Source of the DNA: Rhodopseudomonas boonkerdii | GTDB lineage: Bacteria; Pseudomonadota; Alphaproteobacteria; Rhizobiales; Xanthobacteraceae | Assembly (NCBI RefSeq): GCF_021184025.1 | Contig: NZ_CP036537.1 | Coordinates: forward strand, 4,340,001-4,404,000 | Direction: 5' to 3' | DNA length: 64,000 nucleotides | Notes under the pieces: model-generated | Database searches by the model: none | Seen by the model: the letters and a program-made list of their open reading frames with translations, nothing else | Told to the model about the DNA's origin: nothing | Program-made: the position numbers and the translations under genes | In this document: in pieces, positions 18,473 to 29,621 of the stretch | Layout of the letters: every line of letters starts with the position of its first letter | How positions within the stretch are numbered: position 1 is the first letter of the stretch

Positions 18473-20987
18473 TACGATTTGGGCAGACTCTCGGTTTCAT
18501 AGACTAGCGAAAGCCATTGAAAGAAATTGGCTGTCTCAGGAATTAAAGATCGCTTCTAAAAGCTCGGTTTCAGAAGATTCAGCCGCCCGAGCAATGTCAG
18601 CATCCGCCATTTTGGCCTGCTCAGAAACCCTGGAGCATCGAATAGGAGCGCTGCGCCTCTCAACATACGTCTACGAGACCTTTGGAAGGAGTAAGCTTCC
18701 TTTCGATTCAGCTTTGAGAGTTGTATTGTCGAGACTCAAAAATTTTCCTGCTCTTGAAACCAGAGATCCAATCGCAAAAGCGCTCCCCACACTTCCTCTA
18801 TCGTTGGCGCTGGAAGAGATCTCCGAAGCAAACGCTCATACAATCTTGCTTGGAAAGCAGAAACGCCTGCTCACAGGTTTCCAACGCAACCTTTGGACGA
18901 ATCTGAATTCAGGGAGATCAATTGCGCTTTCGGCTCCAACCTCAGTTGGAAAATCATTCGTTCTAGAACTGTATCTAACTTCGCTTTTCGAGAATGAAAT
19001 TAGAACAGTTGTTTATCTTGTGCCCAGCAGAGCTCTTATCGCGCAAGTGTCGCGAGAGCTTACAAATCTTTTCAAAGACACAGCGCATCCTCCCCCTCGC
19101 ATCATCACCGTTCCGCCACGTTCCGCAGAAGAAAGCGAAAACGTAATTTATGTGATGACGCAAGAGCGGCTTCACATAACTCTACATGCCCTTAAAAAAC
19201 TGCACGTCGACCTGCTCGTTATTGATGAAGCCCACTCGATCTCGGAAGGAGCACGCGGAATTCTTTTACAGACCGTGATCGATGATGTCGTACGACAAAA
19301 TCAAAAAGCACAGCTATTGTTCGCCAGCCCGACCACGAGAAATTTAGACGCGTTTGGCCGAATCTTCAGCCGACCAGACATCACGCCACAATCAACTAAA
19401 GAACCAACTGTATCCCAGAATTTTGTGATTGTTGAACGCTCTGGCAAAAATCAAATTTCATTGAGGCTCATTCGCGAGACCGGCAGATCGACTACATTAG
19501 GAGAACGCGAGATAAAGCTCCCTCTCCGAAATCGTCATGAGAAGTTGGCAAACATCTCTTACTCGCTCTGCAATGGTCAAGCGAACCTCATCTACGCGAA
19601 TGGCGCCGACGAAGCAGAAGACATAGCTCTGACTCTTACTAAACGCACCAGAGCACAGGAGCCGACACCAAGAAGAATTGAGCTGGCAAGAATTGCGCGA
19701 GAAACCGTTCACCCCGAATATATACTTGCGGAATGCGCCTTAAAGGGCATCGGCTTTCATTACGCCAATATCCCAACGAACCTAAGACAGGCTATCGAAG
19801 CGGCTTTTGCCGACGGCGAATTAAAGTATCTAGTTTGTACAAGCACGCTATTGCAGGGCATAAATTTGCCTGCCAAAAACATCTTTATGTTCAAGCCGAC
19901 ACGGGGGCAGAATGCCCCGTTAAAGTCTCCCGATTTTTGGAATTTGGCCGGTCGAGCAGGCAGACTTCGTCGAGAATTCCAAGGAAATATATTCCTCGTT
20001 GACTACGAAGACTGGGTGCAGAAGCCCATTGGAGCTTCGAAAGAGATCGACATACTATCCGCGATAGAAACGAGCATAAAACTCTCCGCTTCGTCGCTGA
20101 ATGAAATTATTCGAGGAACACCAACACGCACTCGGAAGGCAAAGAAAATAGAGCTTGAAAGCGCATCTATTCGCCTTTTCGCAGACTACAAATACGGCAG
20201 GATCAACGAGACGCTATCTCGGCTCAATCTGACGCAAAGCGAGAAAAGCGAGATACTTAATAGTGTTCGTGAAGCAGAAACGCGAATTACGATTCCTATC
20301 GACATACTCAAGCGCAACCATAACATTTCGGCACACAAGCAACAAAAATTGCTTGCGCGCATCAGAGAAGATTTGGCGAAAGGCGAGATTTTAGCTCCGC
20401 TCCCGCCCAGCGACTCACAGTCTTATCGCTCCTACGCTGCAATTTTAGAAATGTGTCACAGTATCGTCTTGGACATAGACACATCCAAGGGACTACATCG
20501 CTTCCACGCAGTCCTAGCGAGGAAATGGATGCTTGGCTACTCACTACCCCGGATAATCAATGAAGGCCTGAGAAAGCAGAAGGAACAAGGTCGGAATCCC
20601 GACAAGCGCAGTTATATACGCAATATGCTTGACGTGATTGAGGATGCAATCCGCTTTCAAACCATTCGGTTGTTTGGATGTTATCGCACCTTATTGGAGC
20701 ACGCCTTGTCTGAGAGTGCCATTGCTCCAAGGCCGAACATTCCCGATGTTGAGCTTTTCCTGGAGCTAGGGGCATCAACTGAAACCATGGTCAGCTTGAT
20801 GTCATTGGGACTGTCTCGAGCGGTCGCCATAAAGCTCAATGGGGCACGCGCGAAAGAGGATCCAGATCTGAACGTGCAAGATGCGCTAGCTTGGCTACAC
20901 TCGATCGCTTCTCAACTACATTCTTTGAAGCTCTCAGATATTCAAATAGACGAAGTGAGAATGCTACTTCGGACAGACGGCAACTAA
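18453..20987 (+). CDS. hamB: HamB, superfamily 2 helicase of a Hachiman anti-phage system
   Basis: 844 residues. Helicase motifs: Walker A APTSVGKS at 161-168, Walker B VIDEAH at 256-261, motif III-like SPTTRN near 292, and motif VI AGRAGR at 499-504. Around 130 residues precede the motor, and about 330 after it form a helical C-terminal region. This size and the partner hamA immediately upstream identify Hachiman. HamB senses foreign DNA features and controls HamA. The ATG lies inside the end of hamA. Composition is AT-richer than the chromosome around it. All motor motifs are intact, so the system looks functional. Confidence 0.92.
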   Translation: MIQDLADTIWADSRFHRLAKAIERNWLSQELKIASKSSVSEDSAARAMSASAILACSETLEHRIGALRLSTYVYETFGRSKLPFDSALRVVLSRLKNFPALETRDPIAKALPTLPLSLALEEISEANAHTILLGKQKRLLTGFQRNLWTNLNSGRSIALSAPTSVGKSFVLELYLTSLFENEIRTVVYLVPSRALIAQVSRELTNLFKDTAHPPPRIITVPPRSAEESENVIYVMTQERLHITLHALKKLHVDLLVIDEAHSISEGARGILLQTVIDDVVRQNQKAQLLFASPTTRNLDAFGRIFSRPDITPQSTKEPTVSQNFVIVERSGKNQISLRLIRETGRSTTLGEREIKLPLRNRHEKLANISYSLCNGQANLIYANGADEAEDIALTLTKRTRAQEPTPRRIELARIARETVHPEYILAECALKGIGFHYANIPTNLRQAIEAAFADGELKYLVCTSTLLQGINLPAKNIFMFKPTRGQNAPLKSPDFWNLAGRAGRLRREFQGNIFLVDYEDWVQKPIGASKEIDILSAIETSIKLSASSLNEIIRGTPTRTRKAKKIELESASIRLFADYKYGRINETLSRLNLTQSEKSEILNSVREAETRITIPIDILKRNHNISAHKQQKLLARIREDLAKGEILAPLPPSDSQSYRSYAAILEMCHSIVLDIDTSKGLHRFHAVLARKWMLGYSLPRIINEGLRKQKEQGRNPDKRSYIRNMLDVIEDAIRFQTIRLFGCYRTLLEHALSESAIAPRPNIPDVELFLELGASTETMVSLMSLGLSRAVAIKLNGARAKEDPDLNVQDALAWLHSIASQLHSLKLSDIQIDEVRMLLRTDGN

Positions 20988-21049
20988 TTCCATTGTTCTC
21001 TGCATTGATCAACATTCTCGCTTATCGAAGAAGCTCTGAACATTAACCT

Positions 21050-21262
21050 GTTGCGCTCTCTGCGGATTCTCTGACTTCCGTAAATATTTGCTTCGCAAAT
21101 GCTTCGAGATCGCCGGAATTGCGCGAGGTTACGACGCCGCCGTCGCTGACGACATCCTGATCCCTGCCACTTCGCGCCGGCATTGATCACGTCCCGCTTG
21201 ATGCAATGCCAGGACGTCGTCCTGCGGCCCGCGGCGATGCCGGTTTCCATCAACCGTCCCTG
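21050..21262 (-). pseudogene. Decayed fragment of a pfpI/DJ-1 gene
   Basis: This stretch aligns base for base, at roughly 80% identity by eye, with the 3' third of the intact pfpI gene (about 23140-23350), same orientation. One frame still reads ETGIAAGRR and RDVINAGAKWQ, then the frame is lost, so it is frameshifted; the N-terminal two thirds, including the catalytic Cys, are missing. It lies directly after hamB. The divergence is too high for a recent duplication, so it is probably the remnant of a second pfpI gene truncated when the region was rearranged or the defence genes arrived. Confidence 0.75.
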
Positions 21263-21333
21263 CAGGAGCCGGCACCGCGTTCGATCGATGCGCTCGGCCC
21301 CTCGCCTACCCGGCAGGAGCAAAACGCCTGCGC

Positions 21334-22446
21334 CTATCGTTTCGTGCAAACCCGCTGAGCGTCCTGCAGCTGCCTGGCGACGATCGGAACGGCTTTCCCG
21401 GGCAGCGATCCATCCGTACCCGCTCGCCGCACCAGCTTTTCGAGATGCGTAAAACTGGCGGTCGTCTTGGCGGCCTTCGTCGTTGCGAGCATGTCCCCCA
21501 TTTCGCTGGCGAGGAAGACCTTGTCGCGATCCGACAACGGCAATGCCTGAATGTCGACTTCCGCCAGAACACGATCAAGCCGGCGAACAGCGTCGAAGCG
21601 CCGGGTGCCTTCGGGTATATAGCCATAGCACGTGGCCGTCAGAACGTAGCGGACGACATCGGTGACGCCGAGCTTGTCCTTGACCGTGAAGCGCGGGACC
21701 AGACCGCCCTTGCACGGCCCGTTGCACGGCTCCGGACCGGTGCCGGCAAGATAGGCCCGGAAGTTCTCGACACCGCCCAACACATTCTCCAGATCCAAGG
21801 CATAGAGCCGGAAGAAATCCGTCGCGGGCGCGAGGCCGGCATTGCGGGCCAGCGACGTCGACACCAGCGCATTCGCCTTCGGGAGAAACGATTTCAGCTC
21901 CTGCTCATAGGCGGTCGCGAGAAGATCGCGCCCGCATGCCGTGCCCAGCGCCAGCTCAATTGGATTTCGCAAAGCGGCAAAACGGTCCCAAACCGCCGGA
22001 TTTGACCTGAGCTGGGCGGTGGGTTGCTTGCCATAGGTCTTCAGAAAATCCAGATCGTCCGCGGTGAGCACCGGCTTTCCCAACTCGGCCTCGGCGCAGG
22101 ACATCACCTGAAGCAACGCTTTCATGCTTGGACCGGGTCGCGTGGCGAGATCGAACTGCGAGAGGCCGAAGCTGAAACCATTTTCGTTGCTGGCCATCCT
22201 CGCATCGGTGAACTGCAAGGCGCCGCAACCGGCACTGAGCTCGTTGTCCATCAAGATGCGGTGGAAGACTTTGAGGACCGGATCCTGCAACCGGCTGCCG
22301 ACTTCGTCGGCATAGGCTTTTTCCTTGGCGCAGCCGCCGGGCCTGATCTCGAATGGCGACGTGACGGCTTGAGCGGCCACCGCCGCGATCGACACAACAA
22401 GCACCACACAGAACAGCCGCGCCACCGCATGGATGACCATCGACAT
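21334..22446 (-). CDS. Secreted protein of unknown function (possible lysozyme-like fold)
   Basis: 370 residues with an N-terminal signal peptide (hydrophobic core about residues 7-25, cleavage likely after AQA). The segment NENGFSFGLSQFDLATR followed by a helical region is reminiscent of the glycine-rich catalytic patch of lysozyme-like enzymes, but I cannot match a family. Several cysteines (about seven in the mature part) suggest disulfides in the periplasm. It follows the gene at 22459 by 12 bases, so they form an operon of two exported proteins. Confidence 0.72.
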   Translation of the reverse strand: MSMVIHAVARLFCVVLVVSIAAVAAQAVTSPFEIRPGGCAKEKAYADEVGSRLQDPVLKVFHRILMDNELSAGCGALQFTDARMASNENGFSFGLSQFDLATRPGPSMKALLQVMSCAEAELGKPVLTADDLDFLKTYGKQPTAQLRSNPAVWDRFAALRNPIELALGTACGRDLLATAYEQELKSFLPKANALVSTSLARNAGLAPATDFFRLYALDLENVLGGVENFRAYLAGTGPEPCNGPCKGGLVPRFTVKDKLGVTDVVRYVLTATCYGYIPEGTRRFDAVRRLDRVLAEVDIQALPLSDRDKVFLASEMGDMLATTKAAKTTASFTHLEKLVRRAGTDGSLPGKAVPIVARQLQDAQRVCTKR

Positions 22447-22458
22447 GCCCCCCGCCCC

Positions 22459-22962
22459 TTACAGTTCGCAAAGCCGCGTCGGACCGACGAAGCTCCAGAA
22501 TTTGACATCGTGTTCGCCGCGCACATACAGCTCGATATTCGCGGTCTTCGTGCGTATCGCGGTGTTGATCGCTCGCGATACATTTTGGCCCAGCTTGAAA
22601 TCGAGCGGTTTGGAGGTTTTGGCGTCCACCGCGCCATTCACTCTGACCGTGAAACCGGTGCCATTGCCGGTTCTGATCAGCGTTTCAAACCGGTACGTCT
22701 TGTTCGGCTTGGCCTGCAAGGGAATGTAAAACGGATTGCCCTCCAGCTTGCTGCCGCCGTCGCTATCCGGCGTGTATTCGAACAGAAAGACCCCATCCGT
22801 CCTGTTGACGTAGACCCGCTCCTTTTCCGCATCGGCGCGCGTCCGCCACTCCGTCGCCGTGACGCAGGATTTGGCTGCAACTCCCGCTGTCGGTTCAAGC
22901 AGGACAGCGCCCGCGCACACCACAGCCGTCAGATGACCTGACAAACGCCCTGACAAACGCAT
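22459..22962 (-). CDS. Secreted protein of unknown function
   Basis: 167 residues from the ATG at 22962, which has a purine-rich GGGCGGGGG tract upstream; ATG codons at 22980 and 22977 are also possible. It has a signal peptide (core VVCAGAVLLEP, cleavage near GVAA-KS). The mature part looks beta-rich (RVYVNRTDGVFLFEYTP, KTYRFETLIRTGNGTGFTVRVNG), like a small carbohydrate-binding or jelly-roll fold, but this is only an impression. It is the first gene of the two-gene operon with the larger secreted protein. Confidence 0.7.
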   Translation of the reverse strand: MRLSGRLSGHLTAVVCAGAVLLEPTAGVAAKSCVTATEWRTRADAEKERVYVNRTDGVFLFEYTPDSDGGSKLEGNPFYIPLQAKPNKTYRFETLIRTGNGTGFTVRVNGAVDAKTSKPLDFKLGQNVSRAINTAIRTKTANIELYVRGEHDVKFWSFVGPTRLCEL

Positions 22963-23135
22963 GGAGCCCCCGCCCATCAAATACTACTTATAATAGAATT
23001 ACATGGATCATCCTGTATAGCCCCAGTATAACCCCACGACATGCTTTTTGGCCCGCCCTGGCAACAAGGCGAGCCGTACGTGGTTCTTCAGCGTCGGTCG
23101 GCTCAAAGCCCTCAGGCAGCCATCGAACGACGTCG

Positions 23136-23696
23136 CTACACCGCCGCGCTCTCCCCGGCTTCCCTGATCTCCTCGATGATCTGCTTCGAAAACGCTTCGA
23201 GATCACCGGGATTGCGCGAGGTGACGATGCCGCCGTCGCTGACCACCTCCTGGTCCTGCCACTTGGCGCCGGCATTGATCACGTCCTGCCTGATGGAATG
23301 ATAGGACGTCATCTTGCGGCCGGCGGCGATGCCGGTTTCGATCAGCAGCCACGGCGCGTGGCAGACCGCGGCGATCGGCTTGCCGGCGGCATAGAAGGCC
23401 TTGATCAGCGCCAGCGCATCATCGTTGACGCGCAGCAGATCCGGATTGATCTGGCCGCCCGGCAGGACCAGCGCGTCGTAGTCGTTGTCATTGGCGCCGG
23501 CGAGCGCCACGTCGACCTTCACCGACCGGCCCCAGTCGTCGCCGTCCCAGCCGCGGATGACGCCGGCCTCGGGCGAAACCACATGCACCTCGGCGCCGGC
23601 TTCGGCGAGCCGATCGCGCGGCACCTCCAGTTCCGACTGCTCAAAACCATTGGTGGCGAGAATGCAGACGCGCTTGCCATTGAGTTTCGCCGCCAT
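23136..23696 (-). CDS. DJ-1/PfpI family protein (YhbO-like stress protein)
   Basis: 186 residues from the ATG at 23696, which has GGAGG upstream. The nucleophile elbow is AVCHAPW with Cys112 and His113, and the partner Glu19 is in NGFEQSEL; together these give the standard DJ-1/PfpI active site. Members act as stress-response hydrolases or deglycases; the exact activity of this subgroup is debated. A degraded partial copy of the gene lies at about 21050-21262 in the same orientation. Confidence 0.9.
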   Translation of the reverse strand: MAAKLNGKRVCILATNGFEQSELEVPRDRLAEAGAEVHVVSPEAGVIRGWDGDDWGRSVKVDVALAGANDNDYDALVLPGGQINPDLLRVNDDALALIKAFYAAGKPIAAVCHAPWLLIETGIAAGRKMTSYHSIRQDVINAGAKWQDQEVVSDGGIVTSRNPGDLEAFSKQIIEEIREAGESAAV

Positions 23697-23847
23697 CGGG
23701 GCCTCCATTGTCTGGCGTGATGCGGGGGCAATGATGAGGGGTGAGAAGCGTTCCCGGCTTCGCGCTACGCGCTACGCCGGGCGCGGCCCCGGGTGGGGGC
23801 CCGCGTGGGAGGATGTCGCGGGCGACGGTGGGCGCAGATGCGACGGA

Positions 23848-24069
23848 TCAGTCGTGCAGGCGCATGTCGCGCAGCGCGAGGGCGACAGCGGGATCGGCGC
23901 GGGCGGACTGCGGCATGGCGGACTGCGGCATGGAGACCCGGCGCTGCAGCGACATGGGCGGCACGGAAGACGGCGCGCTGGGCTGCTCCGGCAGCGCGCG
24001 CAGCACGAGGCTTGCGAGCACGAGCGCGGCAAGCCTGATGGCGACGATCTGGAGAAGGAGATCCGACAT
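23848..24069 (-). CDS. Small membrane-associated hypothetical protein
   Basis: 73 residues: one hydrophobic helix near the N terminus (LLLQIVAIRLAALVLASLVL) and a Pro/Ser/Gln-rich tail with a repeated MPQSA. Codon third positions are almost all G or C, as in the real genes around it, and GGAAGG lies ten bases before the ATG. No family recognised; could be a spurious frame in GC-rich DNA. Confidence 0.45.
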   Translation of the reverse strand: MSDLLLQIVAIRLAALVLASLVLRALPEQPSAPSSVPPMSLQRRVSMPQSAMPQSARADPAVALALRDMRLHD

Positions 24070-24195
24070 CACCGCGATGCCTTCCGTCACGAGACGGCAG
24101 CAGCCTCGCGCCGCAGCGGCGACGGCACAATGCGGAAGTGACGGAGTCAGCCTTCGTGGCGGACGAAGGCATGCGGCGATGTCCGGAGCGCCATG

Positions 24196-24227
24196 AAAAA
24201 CGGCGGATCTTGCGATCCGCCGTTTTT
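24196..24227. terminator. Bidirectional rho-independent terminator
   Basis: A perfect 14-bp stem (AAAAACGGCGGATC with GATCCGCCGTTTTT) around a TTGC loop gives a G/C core flanked by an A-run and a T-run, so it works on either strand. It sits just past the end of the 24250-24486 gene on the minus strand. Confidence 0.85.
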
Positions 24228-24249
24228 GGAACGGGACGTTGTCTCGGGT

Positions 24250-24486
24250 TTAAGCCCGCGCGCCAGCCGTGCGCCTGGCTGCGCGGCGTGCAGGCGACGC
24301 TGCGCTATCACCGGCCGCCTCGCGGGCGAGACGTTCGGCGCGGAGGCGCTCCATGTTCGAATACATGTGCTCCTGCGCACGCGCGTGCTCGGCCATGGCC
24401 TGTTCGGCGTCCTTCTGACGCATCAGGTTACGTTCGGCCCGCTCTTCGGGAGTGAGCCTGTGCGGTTCGGTTTGCTGATCTGTCAT
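24250..24486 (-). CDS. Small hypothetical protein
   Basis: 78 residues, very hydrophilic and probably one long helix: MTDQQTEPHRLTPEERAERN, then Arg/Ala-rich repeats to the C terminus. It ends just before a strong terminator, which supports real transcription. The C-terminal Ala/Arg run suggests a nucleic-acid-associated or disordered tail, but this is a guess. No recognised family. Confidence 0.6.
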   Translation of the reverse strand: MTDQQTEPHRLTPEERAERNLMRQKDAEQAMAEHARAQEHMYSNMERLRAERLAREAAGDSAASPARRAARRTAGARA

Positions 24487-24609
24487 GGGGAGATAACGCG
24501 TGGGACGCCAATGGGTTCCATCAACGGAAACGGCGGACCATGAGGCCGCCGTTGTGGTTCCAGAGCGTGCCGCCATCCTTCGAGACGCCGCGCGTTGCGC
24601 GGCTCCTCA

Positions 24610-24899
24610 GAGTCTGACTCATAAAGCGGTCGAGGTGGTTTTCGACTGCTTCTGCCCGGAATAATGCCCGTTCAGCTCAGGATCTCGATTCTCCGCCCTC
24701 ATCCTGAGGAGCCGCGCAGCGGCGTCTCGAAGGATGGCTGCACACTCTGAGCCAGGCCATCTCATGGTTCGAGACGACGCTGCCCGCCTCCTCACCTCAG
24801 CCTGAACGCAACTGCGTTCAGGCGGGAGGGACAGAGTGCGTTGCGTTCCGCCTGGGCGGCCAGCAGCGCCAAACTACGGACTGCATTTCCAGTCAGACA
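24610..24899 (+). mobile_element. Non-autonomous mobile element (MITE-like), copy A
   Basis: 290 bp with imperfect terminal inverted repeats (GAGTCTGACT at the left end, AGTCAGACA at the right) and no coding capacity. The direct repeat CTCA (24606-24609 and 24900-24903, CTGA on the other strand) looks like a 4-bp target duplication. The target is a REP-like palindrome, split so that its halves lie at about 24570-24609 and 24900-24912. Inside are two further REP-like units (about 24697-24736 and 24763-24830). The same element, reversed, is at 37119-37385. No transposase in this window carries these ends. Together with 24487-24609 it accounts for the gene-free stretch before rpoD. Confidence 0.75.
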
Positions 24900-24918
24900 C
24901 TCAGCATGAGGCGCGGCG

Positions 24919-27036
<2,118 letters not shown>

Positions 27037-27339
27037 TCAATGCTCCTGAAACGCGCTCACGCCGAGAGCGTGTCCTGTATATCGGCCGCGCCCCGCCATC
27101 TCATCTCGTACCGATCGACTTGCTCGTCACTTGCGTGACGGGGTGACGCGCAAAGGGCGGCGCTTGCCTTTCGCCACCCTGTCGTCATACCCGATCCGTC
27201 GGTCTCGGCTATTCAATCTCTGCTCAAGGCTTTACCCGTGAAGGGCTTAAGCCCGGATTAACCCTGTTTGTGCCGCCAAACCATGGTTTTGGCGAGTCTT
27301 TTTGCCCATGGCAACGGTTCCGTCCGCAGCAAAGTTTGA
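27037..27339. promoter_or_regulatory. Intergenic region between dnaG and rpoD
   Basis: 303 bases with no gene. It must hold the rpoD promoter(s), but I cannot pick out a convincing -35/-10 pair. A 7-bp stem with a 7-base loop (27274-27294) and a GGGCTTAAGCCC palindrome (27243-27254) are visible; the first is followed by a T-run only on the plus strand, so it is not a clear terminator for dnaG. Confidence 0.4.
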
Positions 27340-29319
27340 TCACTGGCTGCGCTGGAACCGCCCCGACAACTCGCCAAACCCTTCGATCAGCGCCTCGGTC
27401 CCGTCCACCTCGGCAAGCCGGGCCTTGACGTCGCGGAGCCAACCGTAATTGGTTTCACTGGCCTCCGCGCCCAATGCGAGCTCGGCATCCTTCAATTCCC
27501 TAAGTAATGAGTGGTACTGGCGATGCAAGGCGACCAGCTGCATCCAGGTCGCCAAAACGTCCTCCTGCGCCGCTCCGGGCTGCGCCGCCCACACCGCCTG
27601 AACCGAATTCGCCCGCTCAACCATCTGTAATTGCTCGGATAATCCGGCCTTTACCAGGTCTTCACGCATTTCCGCGCTTTGCTCGGCCTCGTCGCCATGA
27701 TGATGCTCGTGGGCGAAGGCGGCGATGATGCCGGCGCGCAGCCGGTGCATCTCCGGATGTGCCAGCTCGAGCGCTGCAACCTCCTCGAGCCGATCATGCA
27801 GCAGCCAGGGATGGTTGATCAGGCTCTGCAGGATCAGCGCCTCGCGCCGCGAGACGGCGCTGCGCTGGCCGCGCATGATGGACGATGTCGCAAGCTGTGG
27901 ACTGATGGCCTGATAGGGCCCGCGACCGAGCATCTGGCTCGCCGTGGGCGGCACGCCGCGATTGCCACCGCTGATTCGCGGCGTGAACGGGCGCTGCGGC
28001 GCGCGCTGAAACTGGCCCGGCCCGCCACGATAGCCGCCGCTTTTGGCGCCGCCGCCGAACTGGCGGTACAGCCGGTCGGCCAGATCCTGGCGATAATATT
28101 TCTTCACCACATCGTCGCGGATGACGGTGGAGATCTCATTGATCCGCGCCTCCAGCGCGGCGCGGCGCTCGGGGGTGGAGAAATCGCCGGCGGCGATCTC
28201 GCGCGCCCAGATCAGGTCCGACAGCGTGCCCGCGGCCGCAATGACATCCTCGACGGCGCCGCGCCCGCCCGAGCGCGCGAGATCGTCGGGGTCCTGCCCT
28301 TCGGGCAGCAGCGCGAAGCGCAGGCTCTTGCCGGGCTTGAGATGCGGCAGCGCCAGCTCCGCCGCGCGCCATGCCGCCTTCTGGCCGGCACGATCGCCGT
28401 CGAAGCAGAGGATGGGCTCGTCCACCATCTTCCACAGCAGCTGCAGCTGGTTCTCGGTGAGCGCGGTGCCGAGCGGCGCGACGGCGCCGGGGAAACCGAC
28501 GCCGACCATGGCGATGACATCCACATAGCCCTCGACCACCACGATGGGCGCACCGTCATGGGCGGCTTTGCGGGCCATGGGGAAATTGTAGAGGTTGTCG
28601 CCCTTGTGGAAGAGCGGCGTTTCCGGCGAGTTCAGATATTTCGCCGGCACATCCTTCTTCAGCGCACGGCCGCCGAACGCGATGATGCGGCCGCGGGCGT
28701 CGGCGATGGGAAACATCACGCGGTCGCGGAAGCGATCATAGGGCACCGGGATATCGTCGCCGCCGATCAGCATGCCGGTCTCGACCATGTCGGAAACGGG
28801 GATGCCGGCCGCGCCGAGATGCTCCTTCAGCGCGAACCGATCCTCCGGCGCGTAGCCCATGCGGAACTGCAGCTGGGTCTGCGGGCCGATGCCGCGATCG
28901 GCGAGATAGCCGCGCGCCTGCGCGCCGTGCCGCGAGGTCAGCGTGTCCTGAAAGAATTTTGCGGCGATCTCCATGACGTCGTGCAGCGTCCTGCGGCGCT
29001 GCTCCTGCCGCGCGGCATCCGGGGTCGCGGCGGGCACGGCGAGACCCGCCATGGATGCCAGACGCTCGACGGCCTCGACGAAGCCGACGCCCTCGGTTTC
29101 CATCACGAAGTCGAAAATGTTGCCGTGCTTGCCGGTGGAGAAGTCGTGGTAAAACTGCTTCTGGTCGTTCACCGTGAAGGACGGCGTCTTCTCCTGCTGG
29201 AACGGCGACAGCCCCTTCCACTCACGCCCCGCCTTCTTCAGCTTGACGCGCTTGCCCACGACTTCCGAAACCGGAAGCCGGGCGCGCAGCTCTTCGAGGA
29301 ATTGGGGCGTGAAACGCAT
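27340..29319 (-). CDS. dnaG: DNA primase DnaG
   Basis: 659 residues. It opens MRFTPQFLEELRARLPVSEVVG. The zinc-binding region is altered: instead of the usual Cys/His cluster it has LSPFQQEKTPSFTVNDQKQFYHDF, with Cys/His ligands missing. The catalytic TOPRIM motifs are intact: VVEGYVDVIAM and CFDGDRAGQKAA. A helicase-interaction region follows after about residue 450. It makes RNA primers at the replication fork. In the alphaproteobacteria I know, this CHC2 loop is often degenerate (the C/H pattern is lost) and this does not mean a pseudogene. rpoD follows 303 bases downstream. Confidence 0.96.
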   Translation of the reverse strand: MRFTPQFLEELRARLPVSEVVGKRVKLKKAGREWKGLSPFQQEKTPSFTVNDQKQFYHDFSTGKHGNIFDFVMETEGVGFVEAVERLASMAGLAVPAATPDAARQEQRRRTLHDVMEIAAKFFQDTLTSRHGAQARGYLADRGIGPQTQLQFRMGYAPEDRFALKEHLGAAGIPVSDMVETGMLIGGDDIPVPYDRFRDRVMFPIADARGRIIAFGGRALKKDVPAKYLNSPETPLFHKGDNLYNFPMARKAAHDGAPIVVVEGYVDVIAMVGVGFPGAVAPLGTALTENQLQLLWKMVDEPILCFDGDRAGQKAAWRAAELALPHLKPGKSLRFALLPEGQDPDDLARSGGRGAVEDVIAAAGTLSDLIWAREIAAGDFSTPERRAALEARINEISTVIRDDVVKKYYRQDLADRLYRQFGGGAKSGGYRGGPGQFQRAPQRPFTPRISGGNRGVPPTASQMLGRGPYQAISPQLATSSIMRGQRSAVSRREALILQSLINHPWLLHDRLEEVAALELAHPEMHRLRAGIIAAFAHEHHHGDEAEQSAEMREDLVKAGLSEQLQMVERANSVQAVWAAQPGAAQEDVLATWMQLVALHRQYHSLLRELKDAELALGAEASETNYGWLRDVKARLAEVDGTEALIEGFGELSGRFQRSQ

Positions 29320-29417
29320 GGTCGCCTAGGCATATAGGGGATAGTTGCCAAATTGGCATCTATTGCCGAATGGCAACCATTATTCACAGGGGAACCGGCC
29401 TCAGCCCCCTACTCCGC

Positions 29418-29560
29418 CCTCATCCTGAGGAGCGGCCGAAGGCCGCGTCTCGAAGGATGGTCGCGTGCTCAGGAGCCAAGCCAGCTCATGGTTCGAGACG
29501 GCGCTTCCGCCTTCGCTCTTCGAGCTACGGCGGACAAGTCGCGCCTCCTCACCATGAGGG
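29418..29560. repeat. REP-like palindromic repeats (two units)
   Basis: One unit at 29418-29460 (CCTCATCCTGAGGAGC...GTCTCGAAGGATGG) and a second at 29488-29560 (CATGGTTCGAGAC...ACCATGAGGG), arranged as in the other copies. They fill most of the 302-base gap between dnaG and cld; no gene is supported here. Confidence 0.8.
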
Positions 29561-29621
29561 GCGGTGTTTGTCGTTGAACATCGCCCTTGAATTCTTCCAA
29601 GTTCCGTTTTTAACAAGAGCG

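Noticed and set aside
27340..29319. dnaG as a pseudogene because its zinc-finger Cys/His pattern looks lost
   Set aside because: The reading frame is full length and the TOPRIM catalytic motifs are intact; the pattern is common in this class as far as I know.
27679..29337. 552-residue open frame antisense to dnaG
   Set aside because: Shadow of dnaG; no recognisable domain.
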